This document shows positions 17,375 through 26,230 of a stretch of DNA of 52,203 nucleotides, in pieces. This DNA is from Flammeovirga aprica JL-4. GTDB taxonomy: Bacteria > Bacteroidota > Bacteroidia > Cytophagales > Flammeovirgaceae. Position numbers and translations under genes: made by a program. Where the stretch lies: the NCBI RefSeq assembly GCF_012844305.1, contig NZ_JABANE010000062.1, positions 1-52,203 on the forward strand, written 5' to 3'. The notes below the pieces were generated by a model. That model did not search any database, was not told the DNA's origin, and saw only the letters and a list, made by a program, of their open reading frames with translations. How positions within the stretch are numbered: the stretch's first letter is position 1; every line of letters begins with the position of its first letter.

Positions 17375-19285
17375 ATGAGAATCACGATAAAAAGGCACTT
17401 CTTAACTCTATTTTGTGCATTATCAATTCTAACTACGTTTGCTTCTGAAAATGAAACCCACCTTACTGTACGTTTGGATGATTCATTAGAAGAGCAAATA
17501 TTGAACTTGGAGAAAATCCCCTTTTGGGAAGATTCCTCAAGGTTGATGACGTATGAAGAAATGATATTGAAATCGCCAGTATTTAATACCGTTGAAAGAT
17601 ATTCTAAAGAATCTTACAATGTCAATTCAGCCTATTGGTTGAAGTTGTATATTGATATAGAAAAGAATAATAGTAAATCTTGGACCTTGGAATTGTACGA
17701 TCAATCCATTGATGAGATTGTCTTCTTTCTACCGCAGAAAAATGGCGAGATCAGAAAAGAGTTTATGGGCGATAGTTACCTTTTTGATCAACGTATTTAT
17801 TCTCATAAAAACTTTATCATTCCACTAAATAACGATATAGACTATACTAAGCCAATCTATATTAATATCAAATCCAATCATAAAGTGGATTTACACGTCA
17901 ATATCCGAAGTACAGAGCGTTTGATTAAACATGCTACACTGGAGTATCTTTGGTTTGGTATCTATTATGGAGCGATCCTCATTATGTCATTTTATAATTT
18001 TATGCTTTGGTTGAGTATCAAAGAATCAAAGTATTTAATTTACATATTACATATTTTAACTGTAGGTGTTTTCAATGCTTCTACTGACGGAACAGGCTTT
18101 CAATTTATATGGAGTGATAACCCAAGCATCAATAATTATGTGATTACGTTATTGAGTTATGCGGCGGCGCTATCCTTGATCTTTTTTATTAAAGAAATGA
18201 TGAAGCAGGAGGCGAAAACTGTCAAGTATTTTCATTATTTGAATTACTTAGTCGGTATTGTCACCTTTGTTTTGATCATAGATTTATTCCATTTTAATTC
18301 TCAGTTAAGTGATACAATGTTGATTGTCACACTCGTTGGGTTGTCGATAATTGTTACAAAACTAAGGTTTGAGAATAAAAAGGTTTCCCCTTTCTATATT
18401 TATGGATTAGCGGTCATTTTATTTGGTGCTATTTTTCAGATGTTGAAAATCTTTGGGGTTGTTCCGTTAACACCGGTTACACAGTATACATTACGTTTTT
18501 CTATTTTCTTAGAAATGCTTCTTTTCTCTTATGCACTTTATGATTCACTTCGCCTTATTAAAGAAGAGCAACAACGATCGAAAGATGAGGTGATTGAGCA
18601 TCAGAAAAAGACAGAAGCGATGCAACTGAAGGTCATTGAAGAACAAGAAAAAACGGTTTCCCTGAAAAATAAAGTCAACGAAGAACTAGAAGAGAAAGTA
18701 AGGGAAAGGACGATCTCTTTAATGCAAAGTGAAGAAAAACTCAAGGAGGCATATCGTAAACTGGAAGAAAAATCGGAGCGTTTAAATCTCATTAATAGAA
18801 CCCTTGATGTCAATAATAGTAAGTTGAAAGAAGGGATTAAGAAGGAGAGGGAAAAGCGATTTATTCATAAAATCATCAGCTTGGAAGAGTTTATGGAGTT
18901 GTTCCCAGATCAGGTGTCATGCAAAAGATATTTGGACAAGCAGAAATGGGAGAAAGGTTTTACTTGTAAACAGTGCCATAATCATAAGCAATGTAATGAT
19001 GACAACACTTCGGGGAGTGCACAGTTTTCAAGACGTTGTTCTAAGTGTGGTTATGTAGAATCAGTGACAAGCAATACAGTCTTTCATCATGTGAAGTTTG
19101 ATTTGACAAAGGCTTTTTACCTGTCGTATATCTTCCGTTATCACGAAAATGAATTTACCAATATTGAGCTAGGAATACAGCTTGATATGTCAAGAAATAC
19201 AATTGCGAAATTTAAGACTAAAGTGAAGTCTGCCAACGAAAATAAATTACTACTACCAACTTTTGAGTTGTTTGAAATGGCCTAG
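17375..19285 (+). CDS. 7TMR-DISM membrane sensor fused to IS1595-type transposase zinc ribbon and HTH
   Basis: This 636-residue protein starts at ATG 17375; a GTG at 17351 would spoil the signal peptide. Order: signal peptide (1-24); periplasmic 7TMR-DISM extracellular beta-domain (about 45-180, SAYWLKLYIDIE ... WTLELYDQSIDEIVFF); seven-helix 7TM bundle (about 190-395, EYLWFGIYYGAILIMSFYN onward); long charged coiled coil (about 395-505); C-terminal domain FPDQVSCKRYLDKQKWEKGF with CKQC (531/534) and CSKC (555/558), then SVTSNTVFHHVKFDLTKAFY and a helix-turn-helix LGIQLDMSRNTIAKFKTKV. This tail matches the IS1595 transposase zinc ribbon plus HTH; the DDE nuclease is absent. No kinase, GGDEF or LytTR domain. 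Probably a membrane-tethered regulator of the surrounding PUL, sensing a glycan signal (inferred). Confidence 0.82.
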   Translation: MRITIKRHFLTLFCALSILTTFASENETHLTVRLDDSLEEQILNLEKIPFWEDSSRLMTYEEMILKSPVFNTVERYSKESYNVNSAYWLKLYIDIEKNNSKSWTLELYDQSIDEIVFFLPQKNGEIRKEFMGDSYLFDQRIYSHKNFIIPLNNDIDYTKPIYINIKSNHKVDLHVNIRSTERLIKHATLEYLWFGIYYGAILIMSFYNFMLWLSIKESKYLIYILHILTVGVFNASTDGTGFQFIWSDNPSINNYVITLLSYAAALSLIFFIKEMMKQEAKTVKYFHYLNYLVGIVTFVLIIDLFHFNSQLSDTMLIVTLVGLSIIVTKLRFENKKVSPFYIYGLAVILFGAIFQMLKIFGVVPLTPVTQYTLRFSIFLEMLLFSYALYDSLRLIKEEQQRSKDEVIEHQKKTEAMQLKVIEEQEKTVSLKNKVNEELEEKVRERTISLMQSEEKLKEAYRKLEEKSERLNLINRTLDVNNSKLKEGIKKEREKRFIHKIISLEEFMELFPDQVSCKRYLDKQKWEKGFTCKQCHNHKQCNDDNTSGSAQFSRRCSKCGYVESVTSNTVFHHVKFDLTKAFYLSYIFRYHENEFTNIELGIQLDMSRNTIAKFKTKVKSANENKLLLPTFELFEMA

Positions 19286-19288
19286 AGG

Positions 19289-19308
19289 ATGTTTGAAACA
19301 TGCTCTTA
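19289..19308. repeat. Palindrome and TIR-like right end behind the sensor gene
   Basis: ATGTTTGAAACAT (19289-19301) is a perfect 6+1+6 palindrome starting 4 bases after the sensor stop. Its right half continues as GAAACATGCTCTTA, the inverted match of the left end at 17308-17321 (TAAGANCATGTTT). It also lies 18-37 bases upstream of the next sulfatase start, so a regulator bound here would affect that gene. Confidence 0.55.
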
Positions 19309-19325
19309 AAAACCAATTGAATGAT

Positions 19326-21335
19326 ATGAAAAATACAAGACTACTAAGTACTATAGTACTGCTTCTTTGGAGCGGTTACTTATGGGCTCAAACACCCAAC
19401 TTTATCGTCATTATTGCAGATGACTTAGGTTATTCGGACGTAGGTTATCATGGTCTGCGTACGGATATCCCTACTCCTAACATTGATGCATTAGCCAACA
19501 AAGGAGTGCAATTTTCGGAAGGATATGTTACAGCCCCGGTTTGCGCTCCATCAAGAGCAGGGTTGCTGACGGGTGTCTATCAACAGCGTTTTGGGTTTAA
19601 AGATAATCCAGGTCCTTTCCGTCCTTCTCCAGAGATTGTACCGGGAATCAGTCATGATTATCCTACTATCGCTCAGGAATTAAAGAAAGTAGGTTACAAT
19701 ACAGCGGCCATTGGAAAATGGCATTTAGGAGGACAAGAAGACAACTCATTTATTCCCACAGGTAAAGGTTTTGACTACTACTACGGTTTCCTTGGTGGTG
19801 CTTCTTCGTATTATTTTGAAGATCATGCAACACAATTTTTCTTAGAAAATGATCAACCCATCCAAACACCAAACCGTTATTTGACATCATTGTTTGGGGA
19901 CAAAGCTGTAGAATATATTTTACAACAAGATAAGGCAAAACCATTTTTTATGTATTGGGCGCCGAATGCTGTTCACTCTCCATTACAAGCACCCGAAGGG
20001 GTTTTAGAAAAATTCAAACATATCAAGGATCCTAAGCGTCAGAAGTTAGTAGCCATGCAATTTGTGATGGATCAAAACATTGGTAGAATTGTTGATGCCT
20101 TGGAAACGAAAGGTTTGATGGACAATACAATGATTGTTTTCATCAGTGACAACGGTGGAAAACCACATGAAAATGCGTCTTACAACTTACCATTGAACGG
20201 GGCAAAGGGATCTCTATTTGATGGTGGAATCAGGGTGCCTTATTTCATGTATTACCCGAAGATGATTAAAGAGGGAGAAAAGTACGATGAGATGGTGAGT
20301 AGCCTTGACATTATGCCGACCTTCTTATCATTGGCTAATACGAAGCCAACACAAAAATTATCAGGCGTCAATTTATTGCCTTACATCTCTAATGAAATCA
20401 CCAAACAACCACATGATAAATTGTATTGGAAAAACGCCAACAAATGGGGGGTGCGTGATCAGGATTGGAAATTATTCTATGACCAAGACAGTGATAAGGT
20501 AAGGTTGTTTCATTTAGCTGAAGATGCTTATGAAAAAGAAGATGTATACGATCAATACCCTGAGCAAGTGGAACGTTTAACAAAAGCCTATCAGGAATGG
20601 GATTATCAAAACTCGTCTTTCTCATGGGGGTGGAATCCTTCTGCAGTTGGAAAGTATAAAACTGAAAATCAATTTACTTTTGAAGAATTGATTTCTGAAA
20701 AACTAGCAAGTGAAGAATTCGCAGATGTAATGGTGGTTGAAAACCCAGCTAAAACGGGAATCAATACGTCAAACAAGGTTTTACATCTAAAAGTAGACCA
20801 GCATCATGAGAAATACTTCTTAAGAGCCCGTCATTCTCCTATGATGAAAAGAGGAAATAAGGTAGCCCATATTAAGGTGAAGAGTAAACAAAATTTCCGT
20901 TTGAATTTGACAATGATCGATGACAAAAAAGGAAATGTTTCTGCCTACGCTCATAAAGAATATAATGGTAATGATGAATGGCAAGACTTAGTTTTTGATT
21001 TCACTGATTGGAAAGGAATGAAGTCAAAAGGTATCGAACTTTCATTTGAAGGATTGGAGAACAATGAAGATATCTATTTGGATGATATTTGGTGGAATGT
21101 TCAGAAGAAGGAAATCAAAAATAACGAAACGGTAAGAGTAGAGAATATTCAAGCTTACAAAAGTATTTTCCAGAAAGACAAACAAGTACTGGTTTGGAAA
21201 CCTATTCCGAATGTAAATGCCTATACAATTTACCATAATGAAGAGGTGATTGGTACAGCAGATCAGCATTTCCACCTATTGCCAGTGGATTATCAATTGA
21301 AAGACATCAAAGTAAAAGCTTCAAAAATAAACTAA
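19326..21335 (+). CDS. S1 sulfatase with C-terminal beta-sandwich module
   Basis: This 669-residue protein starts at ATG 19326 (MKNTRLLSTIVLLLW), with a signal peptide cut after YLWAQ. Motifs: IIADDLGYSDVGYHG (Asp32/Asp33), CAPSRAGLLTGVYQQRFG (Cys73), GKWHLGGQ, FISDNGGKPH. It is about 200 residues longer than the sulfatase at 15785. The extra part (about 460-669) looks like a jelly-roll (FRLNLTMIDDKKGN ... WQDLVFDFTDWKGM ... EDIYLDDIWW) followed by a short Ig-like piece; such folds often bind carbohydrate. The catalytic domain is the closest relative in the window to the 15785 enzyme. Only 3 bases separate it from the next sulfatase gene, so these two are co-transcribed. Confidence 0.92.
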   Translation: MKNTRLLSTIVLLLWSGYLWAQTPNFIVIIADDLGYSDVGYHGLRTDIPTPNIDALANKGVQFSEGYVTAPVCAPSRAGLLTGVYQQRFGFKDNPGPFRPSPEIVPGISHDYPTIAQELKKVGYNTAAIGKWHLGGQEDNSFIPTGKGFDYYYGFLGGASSYYFEDHATQFFLENDQPIQTPNRYLTSLFGDKAVEYILQQDKAKPFFMYWAPNAVHSPLQAPEGVLEKFKHIKDPKRQKLVAMQFVMDQNIGRIVDALETKGLMDNTMIVFISDNGGKPHENASYNLPLNGAKGSLFDGGIRVPYFMYYPKMIKEGEKYDEMVSSLDIMPTFLSLANTKPTQKLSGVNLLPYISNEITKQPHDKLYWKNANKWGVRDQDWKLFYDQDSDKVRLFHLAEDAYEKEDVYDQYPEQVERLTKAYQEWDYQNSSFSWGWNPSAVGKYKTENQFTFEELISEKLASEEFADVMVVENPAKTGINTSNKVLHLKVDQHHEKYFLRARHSPMMKRGNKVAHIKVKSKQNFRLNLTMIDDKKGNVSAYAHKEYNGNDEWQDLVFDFTDWKGMKSKGIELSFEGLENNEDIYLDDIWWNVQKKEIKNNETVRVENIQAYKSIFQKDKQVLVWKPIPNVNAYTIYHNEEVIGTADQHFHLLPVDYQLKDIKVKASKIN

Positions 21336-21338
21336 ACC

Positions 21339-22832
21339 ATGAAAAAGATTTACAAAATTGCGATAGCGATAGCAATTTGCATTGGCGCAAGAGTAGCACA
21401 AGGACAAACACCGAATATCTTATTAATCACAGCGGATGATATGGATTATTATTCGTTAGGAGTTAATGGGAGTAAGGTAGAAGACATCACTCCCAATTTG
21501 GATAAGCTAGCTGACGAAGGTGTTCGTTTTACCAATGCCCACGTAACAGTAGCTGTTTGTCAGCCTTCAAGAGGTGTAATCGGTACAGGTAGATACCCTA
21601 ATAACAGTGGCATCTTAGGTTTCTATAATACAAAAGCCTCTGTTCCAACTTTAGCGGAAGAGCTTAAAAAAGAAAAAGGATATGAAGTGGGTATTTTAGG
21701 AAAAGTAAGCCACTCTACTCCAAAAGATAAGTACATTTGGGACTACGAACAAGATGCAAAAGATTTAGGTAGCGGACGTGGTACACAATTATACAGAGAT
21801 CATTTCCAGAAGTTTGTACAGCAAGCAAAAGCAGGTGATGCCCCTTTCTTTATGATGGCGAACTCACATGACCCTCATAGACCATTTTTTGAGGATACAC
21901 CAAACTATGAGAATGGTGGAAAGAAGCGTCCATCAAGAATTTATACTACAGATGAAATCGAAGTACCAGGATTTTTAGAAGATCTTCCTGAAGTGAGAAA
22001 AGAGTTGGCCGCTTATTACTCTTCGGTAAGAAGGTGTGATGATGTAGTGGGTGCATTTATGGAAGTCTTGGAAGAAGAAGGCGTTGCTGATAACACTATC
22101 GTTGTTTTCCTTTCTGACAACGGAATGGCTTTCCCATTTGCCAAATCAAATGTTTATGTTCAATCAACAAGAACTCCCTTTATTGTAAAATGGCCTAAAG
22201 GATTTAAAGGTGGAAAAGTAGATGAAACACACCTTATTTCCATGGTAGACTTAATGCCTACTTTATTGGAAGCTGCTAAAATCAAAGCACCTAAGAAATT
22301 GGATGGTAGAAGTTTTTACCCGCTATTGAAAGGGAAAAAGCAAAACGAACGAGAGTATGTATTTACACATTACAATGAAAATATTGGTAGCAGAGCTTAC
22401 ACTATGAGAGCGGTTCAATCAAAGGACTACCTTTATATTTTCAACCCTTGGGCTGTGGGAGGAAGACAATATAAAACATCTTCTATTAATGGCACATCAT
22501 TTAAAGCTATGCAGGCCGCTGCTGAAGGTGATATAGAACGTGAAGAAAGAGTGAATTTCTGTCTTTTTAGAACTGTTTCAGAGTTTTATGATTTAAGTAA
22601 GGATCCTCATGCTTTAAACAACTTAGCAGGAAATCCTGAATATGCAGAGCAACAGAAAATAATGGAAGAGGAAATGATCAGAAGTATGCAGGCCACTAAA
22701 GATCCTATGATCAATCTGTACACTCAAAGAGACAACGAAGAATTCCTGATCAAAGAAACGCAAAAAATCCAAAAGGATGCGAATATGAGAAAGAAAGAGA
22801 GAAGAGCATTGAAGAAAGCAAAACAGCAATAA
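21339..22832 (+). CDS. S1 family sulfatase (sulfamidase/N-sulfatase-like branch)
   Basis: This 497-residue protein has a signal peptide cut near AQGQ. Motifs: LLITADDMDYYSLGVNG (Asp33/Asp34), CQPSRGVIGTG with Cys74, NSHDPHRPF, and VVFLSDNGMAF. The usual GKWHL is replaced by GKVSHS, and the SHDPHRPF and EFYDLSKDPHALNNLA segments recall the S1_8/sulfamidase branch; this subfamily call is tentative. The C-terminal 40 residues are Lys-rich and helical. It is the last sulfatase of PUL 1 and ends 43 bases before a terminator. Confidence 0.9.
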   Translation: MKKIYKIAIAIAICIGARVAQGQTPNILLITADDMDYYSLGVNGSKVEDITPNLDKLADEGVRFTNAHVTVAVCQPSRGVIGTGRYPNNSGILGFYNTKASVPTLAEELKKEKGYEVGILGKVSHSTPKDKYIWDYEQDAKDLGSGRGTQLYRDHFQKFVQQAKAGDAPFFMMANSHDPHRPFFEDTPNYENGGKKRPSRIYTTDEIEVPGFLEDLPEVRKELAAYYSSVRRCDDVVGAFMEVLEEEGVADNTIVVFLSDNGMAFPFAKSNVYVQSTRTPFIVKWPKGFKGGKVDETHLISMVDLMPTLLEAAKIKAPKKLDGRSFYPLLKGKKQNEREYVFTHYNENIGSRAYTMRAVQSKDYLYIFNPWAVGGRQYKTSSINGTSFKAMQAAAEGDIEREERVNFCLFRTVSEFYDLSKDPHALNNLAGNPEYAEQQKIMEEEMIRSMQATKDPMINLYTQRDNEEFLIKETQKIQKDANMRKKERRALKKAKQQ

Positions 22833-22875
22833 ATCAGTATCATAAATCAAGTGAATAGACTTATTTGAGAACACT

Positions 22876-22912
22876 AAAATCCCATCTTTATTAGGTGGGA
22901 TTTTGTTTTTTT
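22876..22912 (+). terminator. Rho-independent terminator after the sulfatase pair
   Basis: AAAATCCCA and TGGGATTTT pair around an 11-nt loop and are followed by GTTTTTTT. The A-run on the left makes it potentially bidirectional. Confidence 0.85.
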
Positions 22913-22940
22913 GAGGGGTGTGTGTTGTGTATCCCAAAAG

Positions 22941-22960
22941 CCCATAATTTCAATTATGGG
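22941..22960. repeat. Solo REP-like palindrome
   Basis: CCCATAATTTCAATTATGGG is a perfect 9-bp stem with a TC tip, the same size and tip style as hairpin H4, but with a different stem sequence. It sits between the terminator and the last PUL 1 gene. Confidence 0.6.
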
Positions 22961-23140
22961 TCTGCGTTTGTCGATAAACATGCAACACCGTATACATCAA
23001 TAACTTATAAAGTTTCCTAAAAACAAAAATCAATACACAGCTCTCCTTATATTTAGAATTATAAATGAAATGAATGTATAATCGGGGTTCAAACGACTCA
23101 GGTTATACCACTAACTAAAACAATCTAATCTTTTTTTTAA

Positions 23141-25375
23141 ATGAAACTGTATTATTATTCTTTATTATTAACTACACTTTTTTTTGGATGTACGACCAAC
23201 CAACAACTCGATCCAGTTGAACAAAAAGTAGAAGAACTATTGTCGAAAATGACGATAGAAGAGAAAATTGGCCAAACTGCTTTGAGGGGAACCTCAAGTA
23301 GGGTAAAGGGGGACTTGCCTGAGTCTCTTAAAGAGGCCGTCAGAAAAGGGGAGATCGGCGCTTTTCTGAATATCATGAACACGGATTATGTAGATGAACT
23401 GCAGAGAATTGCCGTGGAGGAAAGTCCGAATAAAATACCATTGATTTTTGGTAGGGATGTGATTCATGGTTTTAAAACGATGTTTCCTATTCCATTGGCT
23501 GTAGCGGCAACATGGGATCCTAAACAAGCCGAAGAGACAGGTAGGGTATCCGCTTTTGAAGGAACCTCTTCAGGAGTGAATTGGACGTTTGCACCGATGT
23601 TGGATATTGCTAGAGATAGCAGATGGGGAAGAATTGCTGAATCCCCAGGGGAAGACCCATTGTTGGGTAGTTTAATGGGAGCCGCTTATGTGAAGGGTTT
23701 CCAAGGTGATGACCTCACGAGCAAAACAAGTATGATTGCTTGTGCGAAACATTTCTTGGGGTATGGAGCGGCTATTGGCGGACGTGATTACAATACGGCC
23801 ATTATTCATGATCCTTTGTTGTACAATGTCTACATTCCACCGTTTAAAGCGGCAATTGCTGAAAATGTACAAACGTTTATGTCTTCTTTTAATGAATTGA
23901 ATGGAGTGCCTGCATCGGGAGATAAAAAAATCATGATGGATCTGTTGAGAGGTAAAATGGATTTTGATGGTTTTGTGGTGAGTGATTGGAATTCGGTGAC
24001 GGAGATGATTCCTCATGGTTATGCCAAAGATGAAAAACATGCGGCTGAGTTGGGAACTAACGCAGGCGTAGACATGGAAATGACCAGTGAGTCGTATGAA
24101 AAGCACATCAAAGAATTACTGGAAGAAGGCAAACTGTCGTTGACGCAATTGGATTTTCTAGTGAAGAATATCTTGAGAGTCAAAATCAGAATGGGTCTTT
24201 TTGAAACCCCTTACAGAGACAAAAACCATGATGGGGGCCTCTATGCAAATGAGCATCTTCAAAAAGCCAAAGTTGCGGCAGCAAAAAGTATTGTGGTATT
24301 GAAAAATGAAAATCAAGTATTACCACTTACTAAAAACAAAAAAGTAGCATTAATTGGTCCATTAGCTGATGCACCTTTAGATCAGATGGGAACGTGGTCT
24401 TTTGATGGTGAAAAAGAACATTCACATACTCCTTTAATGGCCTTGAAGGGTCAGGTAATTGGTTTTGAAAAGACATTGGATTTCAGTAGAGATAAAAATA
24501 AAAAGTCATTCCAAAAAGCGATTGATTTAGCCAAAAAGGCTGATGTAATTTTATTTGTGGGAGGAGAAGAAGCGATTCTTTCAGGAGAAGCACACAGTAG
24601 AGCAGAGATTGATCTTCCAGGTGTACAAGAAGAGTTGATTCTTGAATTGTCTAAATTGGGAAAACCTATTGTACTGACCATTATGGCAGGGCGCCCGATT
24701 ACCATTGGTAAAATAAAAGACAAGCTAGATGGTATTGTGATGGCTTGGCATGGCGGAACAATGGCCGGTCCTGCTTTGAATGAAGTGCTTTATGCAGAAA
24801 TGCAACCGGAAGGACGTTTACCTGTGACTTGGCCGAAAACCTCAGGACAATTACCGTATTACTATAATCATAAAAATACAGGTAGACCAGCTATGGAAGA
24901 AAAGTTTGTTTCTATGTATGAGATACCTGTGGGAGCATGGCAGAGTTCTTTGGGTAATGAATCACATTATTTAGACGCGGGCTACCTACCGGAATATCCT
25001 TTCGGCTATGGCTTGACGTATTCCACTATTGAATATTCAGCGACTACAATCTCTTCTGAAAAAATCAAGGAAGGAGATGAGTTAACCGTTGAGGTGAGTA
25101 TTAAGAATACAGGCGATTATGACGCTGTTGAGACAGTACAACTTTATGTGCAAGACGTTGTAGGTTCTATTACTCGACCTGTTAGAGAGTTGAAAGATTA
25201 CAAGAAGGTTGAAATTAAGAAAGGAGAGCAGAAGAAAGTGACTTTCAAGCTTCATACAGATCAATTGAAGTTCTACAATAGAGATTTAGAATATGTATTA
25301 GAAAAAGGTGATTTTAAGGTTTGGACTGCTCCTCATGCATTAGGAGGAAAACCTGTAGCTTTTGAATTAATGTAA
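23141..25375 (+). CDS. GH3 beta-glucosidase, lipoprotein
   Basis: This 744-residue lipoprotein has a signal peptide LLTTLFFGC with lipobox Cys. The GH3 barrel carries FGRDVIHG, KHFLGYGAA and VVSDWNS with nucleophile Asp282; the second domain has SGEAHSRAEIDLPG (Glu483 as likely acid/base); a fibronectin-like domain ends the protein (ISIKNTGDYDAVETV). It parallels the GH3 at 5608 domain for domain, but that one is soluble and this one membrane-anchored. The gap after the terminator at 22876 suggests its own promoter. Likely a second glucosidase of PUL 1; the exact linkage is unknown. Confidence 0.92.
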   Translation: MKLYYYSLLLTTLFFGCTTNQQLDPVEQKVEELLSKMTIEEKIGQTALRGTSSRVKGDLPESLKEAVRKGEIGAFLNIMNTDYVDELQRIAVEESPNKIPLIFGRDVIHGFKTMFPIPLAVAATWDPKQAEETGRVSAFEGTSSGVNWTFAPMLDIARDSRWGRIAESPGEDPLLGSLMGAAYVKGFQGDDLTSKTSMIACAKHFLGYGAAIGGRDYNTAIIHDPLLYNVYIPPFKAAIAENVQTFMSSFNELNGVPASGDKKIMMDLLRGKMDFDGFVVSDWNSVTEMIPHGYAKDEKHAAELGTNAGVDMEMTSESYEKHIKELLEEGKLSLTQLDFLVKNILRVKIRMGLFETPYRDKNHDGGLYANEHLQKAKVAAAKSIVVLKNENQVLPLTKNKKVALIGPLADAPLDQMGTWSFDGEKEHSHTPLMALKGQVIGFEKTLDFSRDKNKKSFQKAIDLAKKADVILFVGGEEAILSGEAHSRAEIDLPGVQEELILELSKLGKPIVLTIMAGRPITIGKIKDKLDGIVMAWHGGTMAGPALNEVLYAEMQPEGRLPVTWPKTSGQLPYYYNHKNTGRPAMEEKFVSMYEIPVGAWQSSLGNESHYLDAGYLPEYPFGYGLTYSTIEYSATTISSEKIKEGDELTVEVSIKNTGDYDAVETVQLYVQDVVGSITRPVRELKDYKKVEIKKGEQKKVTFKLHTDQLKFYNRDLEYVLEKGDFKVWTAPHALGGKPVAFELM

Positions 25376-25395
25376 AAAAGAAATGATTCTTGATG

Positions 25396-25440
25396 TGGTT
25401 CAGCGGACGTTGCAATACAACGTCCACTGAACCATTTTTC
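25396..25440 (+). terminator. Rho-independent terminator at the end of PUL 1
   Basis: TGGTTCAG-C-GGACGTTG and CAACGTCC-A-CTGAACCA form a long stem with one mismatch and a CAATA-type loop, followed by TTTTTC. It marks the 3' boundary of PUL 1. Confidence 0.88.
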
Positions 25441-25678
25441 TTAACTCTCAACTAAAATTACATTCAAACCCTCCTCTGGAGACTCTAGTGTTAATCATAA
25501 AAAACAAGTCCTCTTTTGACTGCTTCAACTCAAAATACTCGTTTTGGTGCTACATTTGAACAGATGAAAAGTCAAAAATTCCCACCTGTGTATATGATGA
25601 AGTTGGAGGAAGAATTAGATTCCTAACCCTAGAACCCTTAAATTAAACCTATCAAAAAAACAGCTGAAGATTACTGAC

Positions 25679-26230
25679 ATGAAAACAATCAAATTTCTAA
25701 TCTATATAGGTATCATATGGTTCATCATACATGAAGCTTACACTATTATAGATGGCATCTATTCTCAACCTAAAAAAAGTGAATTTGCCATTATTTTTGG
25801 AAACACTGTAAATGAAGACGGTTCACTTTCATCACGGTTAGAAGCCCGAGTAAAAGAGGGGTTGGATTTATACAATGCTAAAAAAGTTTCAAAGTTATTT
25901 GTCAGTGGTGGATTAGGGAAAGAAGGGCATTATGAAGGACAGAGAATGGCGTTATATTTAATTCGAAAAGGAGTGCCCCAAAAAGATATTGTTATTGATG
26001 ATAAAGGAAATACCTCTTGGGCTACAGCAGTGAACTTTAAGGAGCAGTTCCCTGATTGTAAATCTGTGGTTGTGGTATCACAGTTCTATCATATCACAAG
26101 ATCAAAATTGGCCCTAAGAAAAGTGGGACTGGAAGAAGTTTCAGGTGCAAGCCCGGATTATTTTGAGGCAAGAGATTTTTATGGTTTGTTCAGAGAGTTT
26201 TTTGGGTTTTATAAATACTGTTTTATGTAA
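25679..26230 (+). CDS. DUF218/YdcF-SanA family membrane-associated protein
   Basis: This 183-residue protein has an N-terminal hydrophobic helix (about 5-25) acting as membrane anchor. The DUF218 core is visible: SEFAIIFGNTVNEDGSLSSR, then RVKEGLDLYNAKKVSKLFVSGG, GHYEGQRMALYLIRKGVP, DKGNTSWATAVN and VVVSQFYHITRSKLALRKVG. Relatives (SanA, ElyC, YdcF) act in envelope integrity or bind nucleotides, and their exact reaction is not settled. It stands alone between terminators and is probably not part of the PUL. Confidence 0.85.
   Translation: MKTIKFLIYIGIIWFIIHEAYTIIDGIYSQPKKSEFAIIFGNTVNEDGSLSSRLEARVKEGLDLYNAKKVSKLFVSGGLGKEGHYEGQRMALYLIRKGVPQKDIVIDDKGNTSWATAVNFKEQFPDCKSVVVVSQFYHITRSKLALRKVGLEEVSGASPDYFEARDFYGLFREFFGFYKYCFM

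Noticed and set aside
17351..19310. Active IS1595-family insertion sequence
   Set aside because: The protein ends after the HTH and has no DDE nuclease domain; at most a non-autonomous or domesticated unit.
23672..24106. Open frame of 144 residues, minus strand, inside GH3
   Set aside because: Antisense shadow of a clear GH3 coding sequence.
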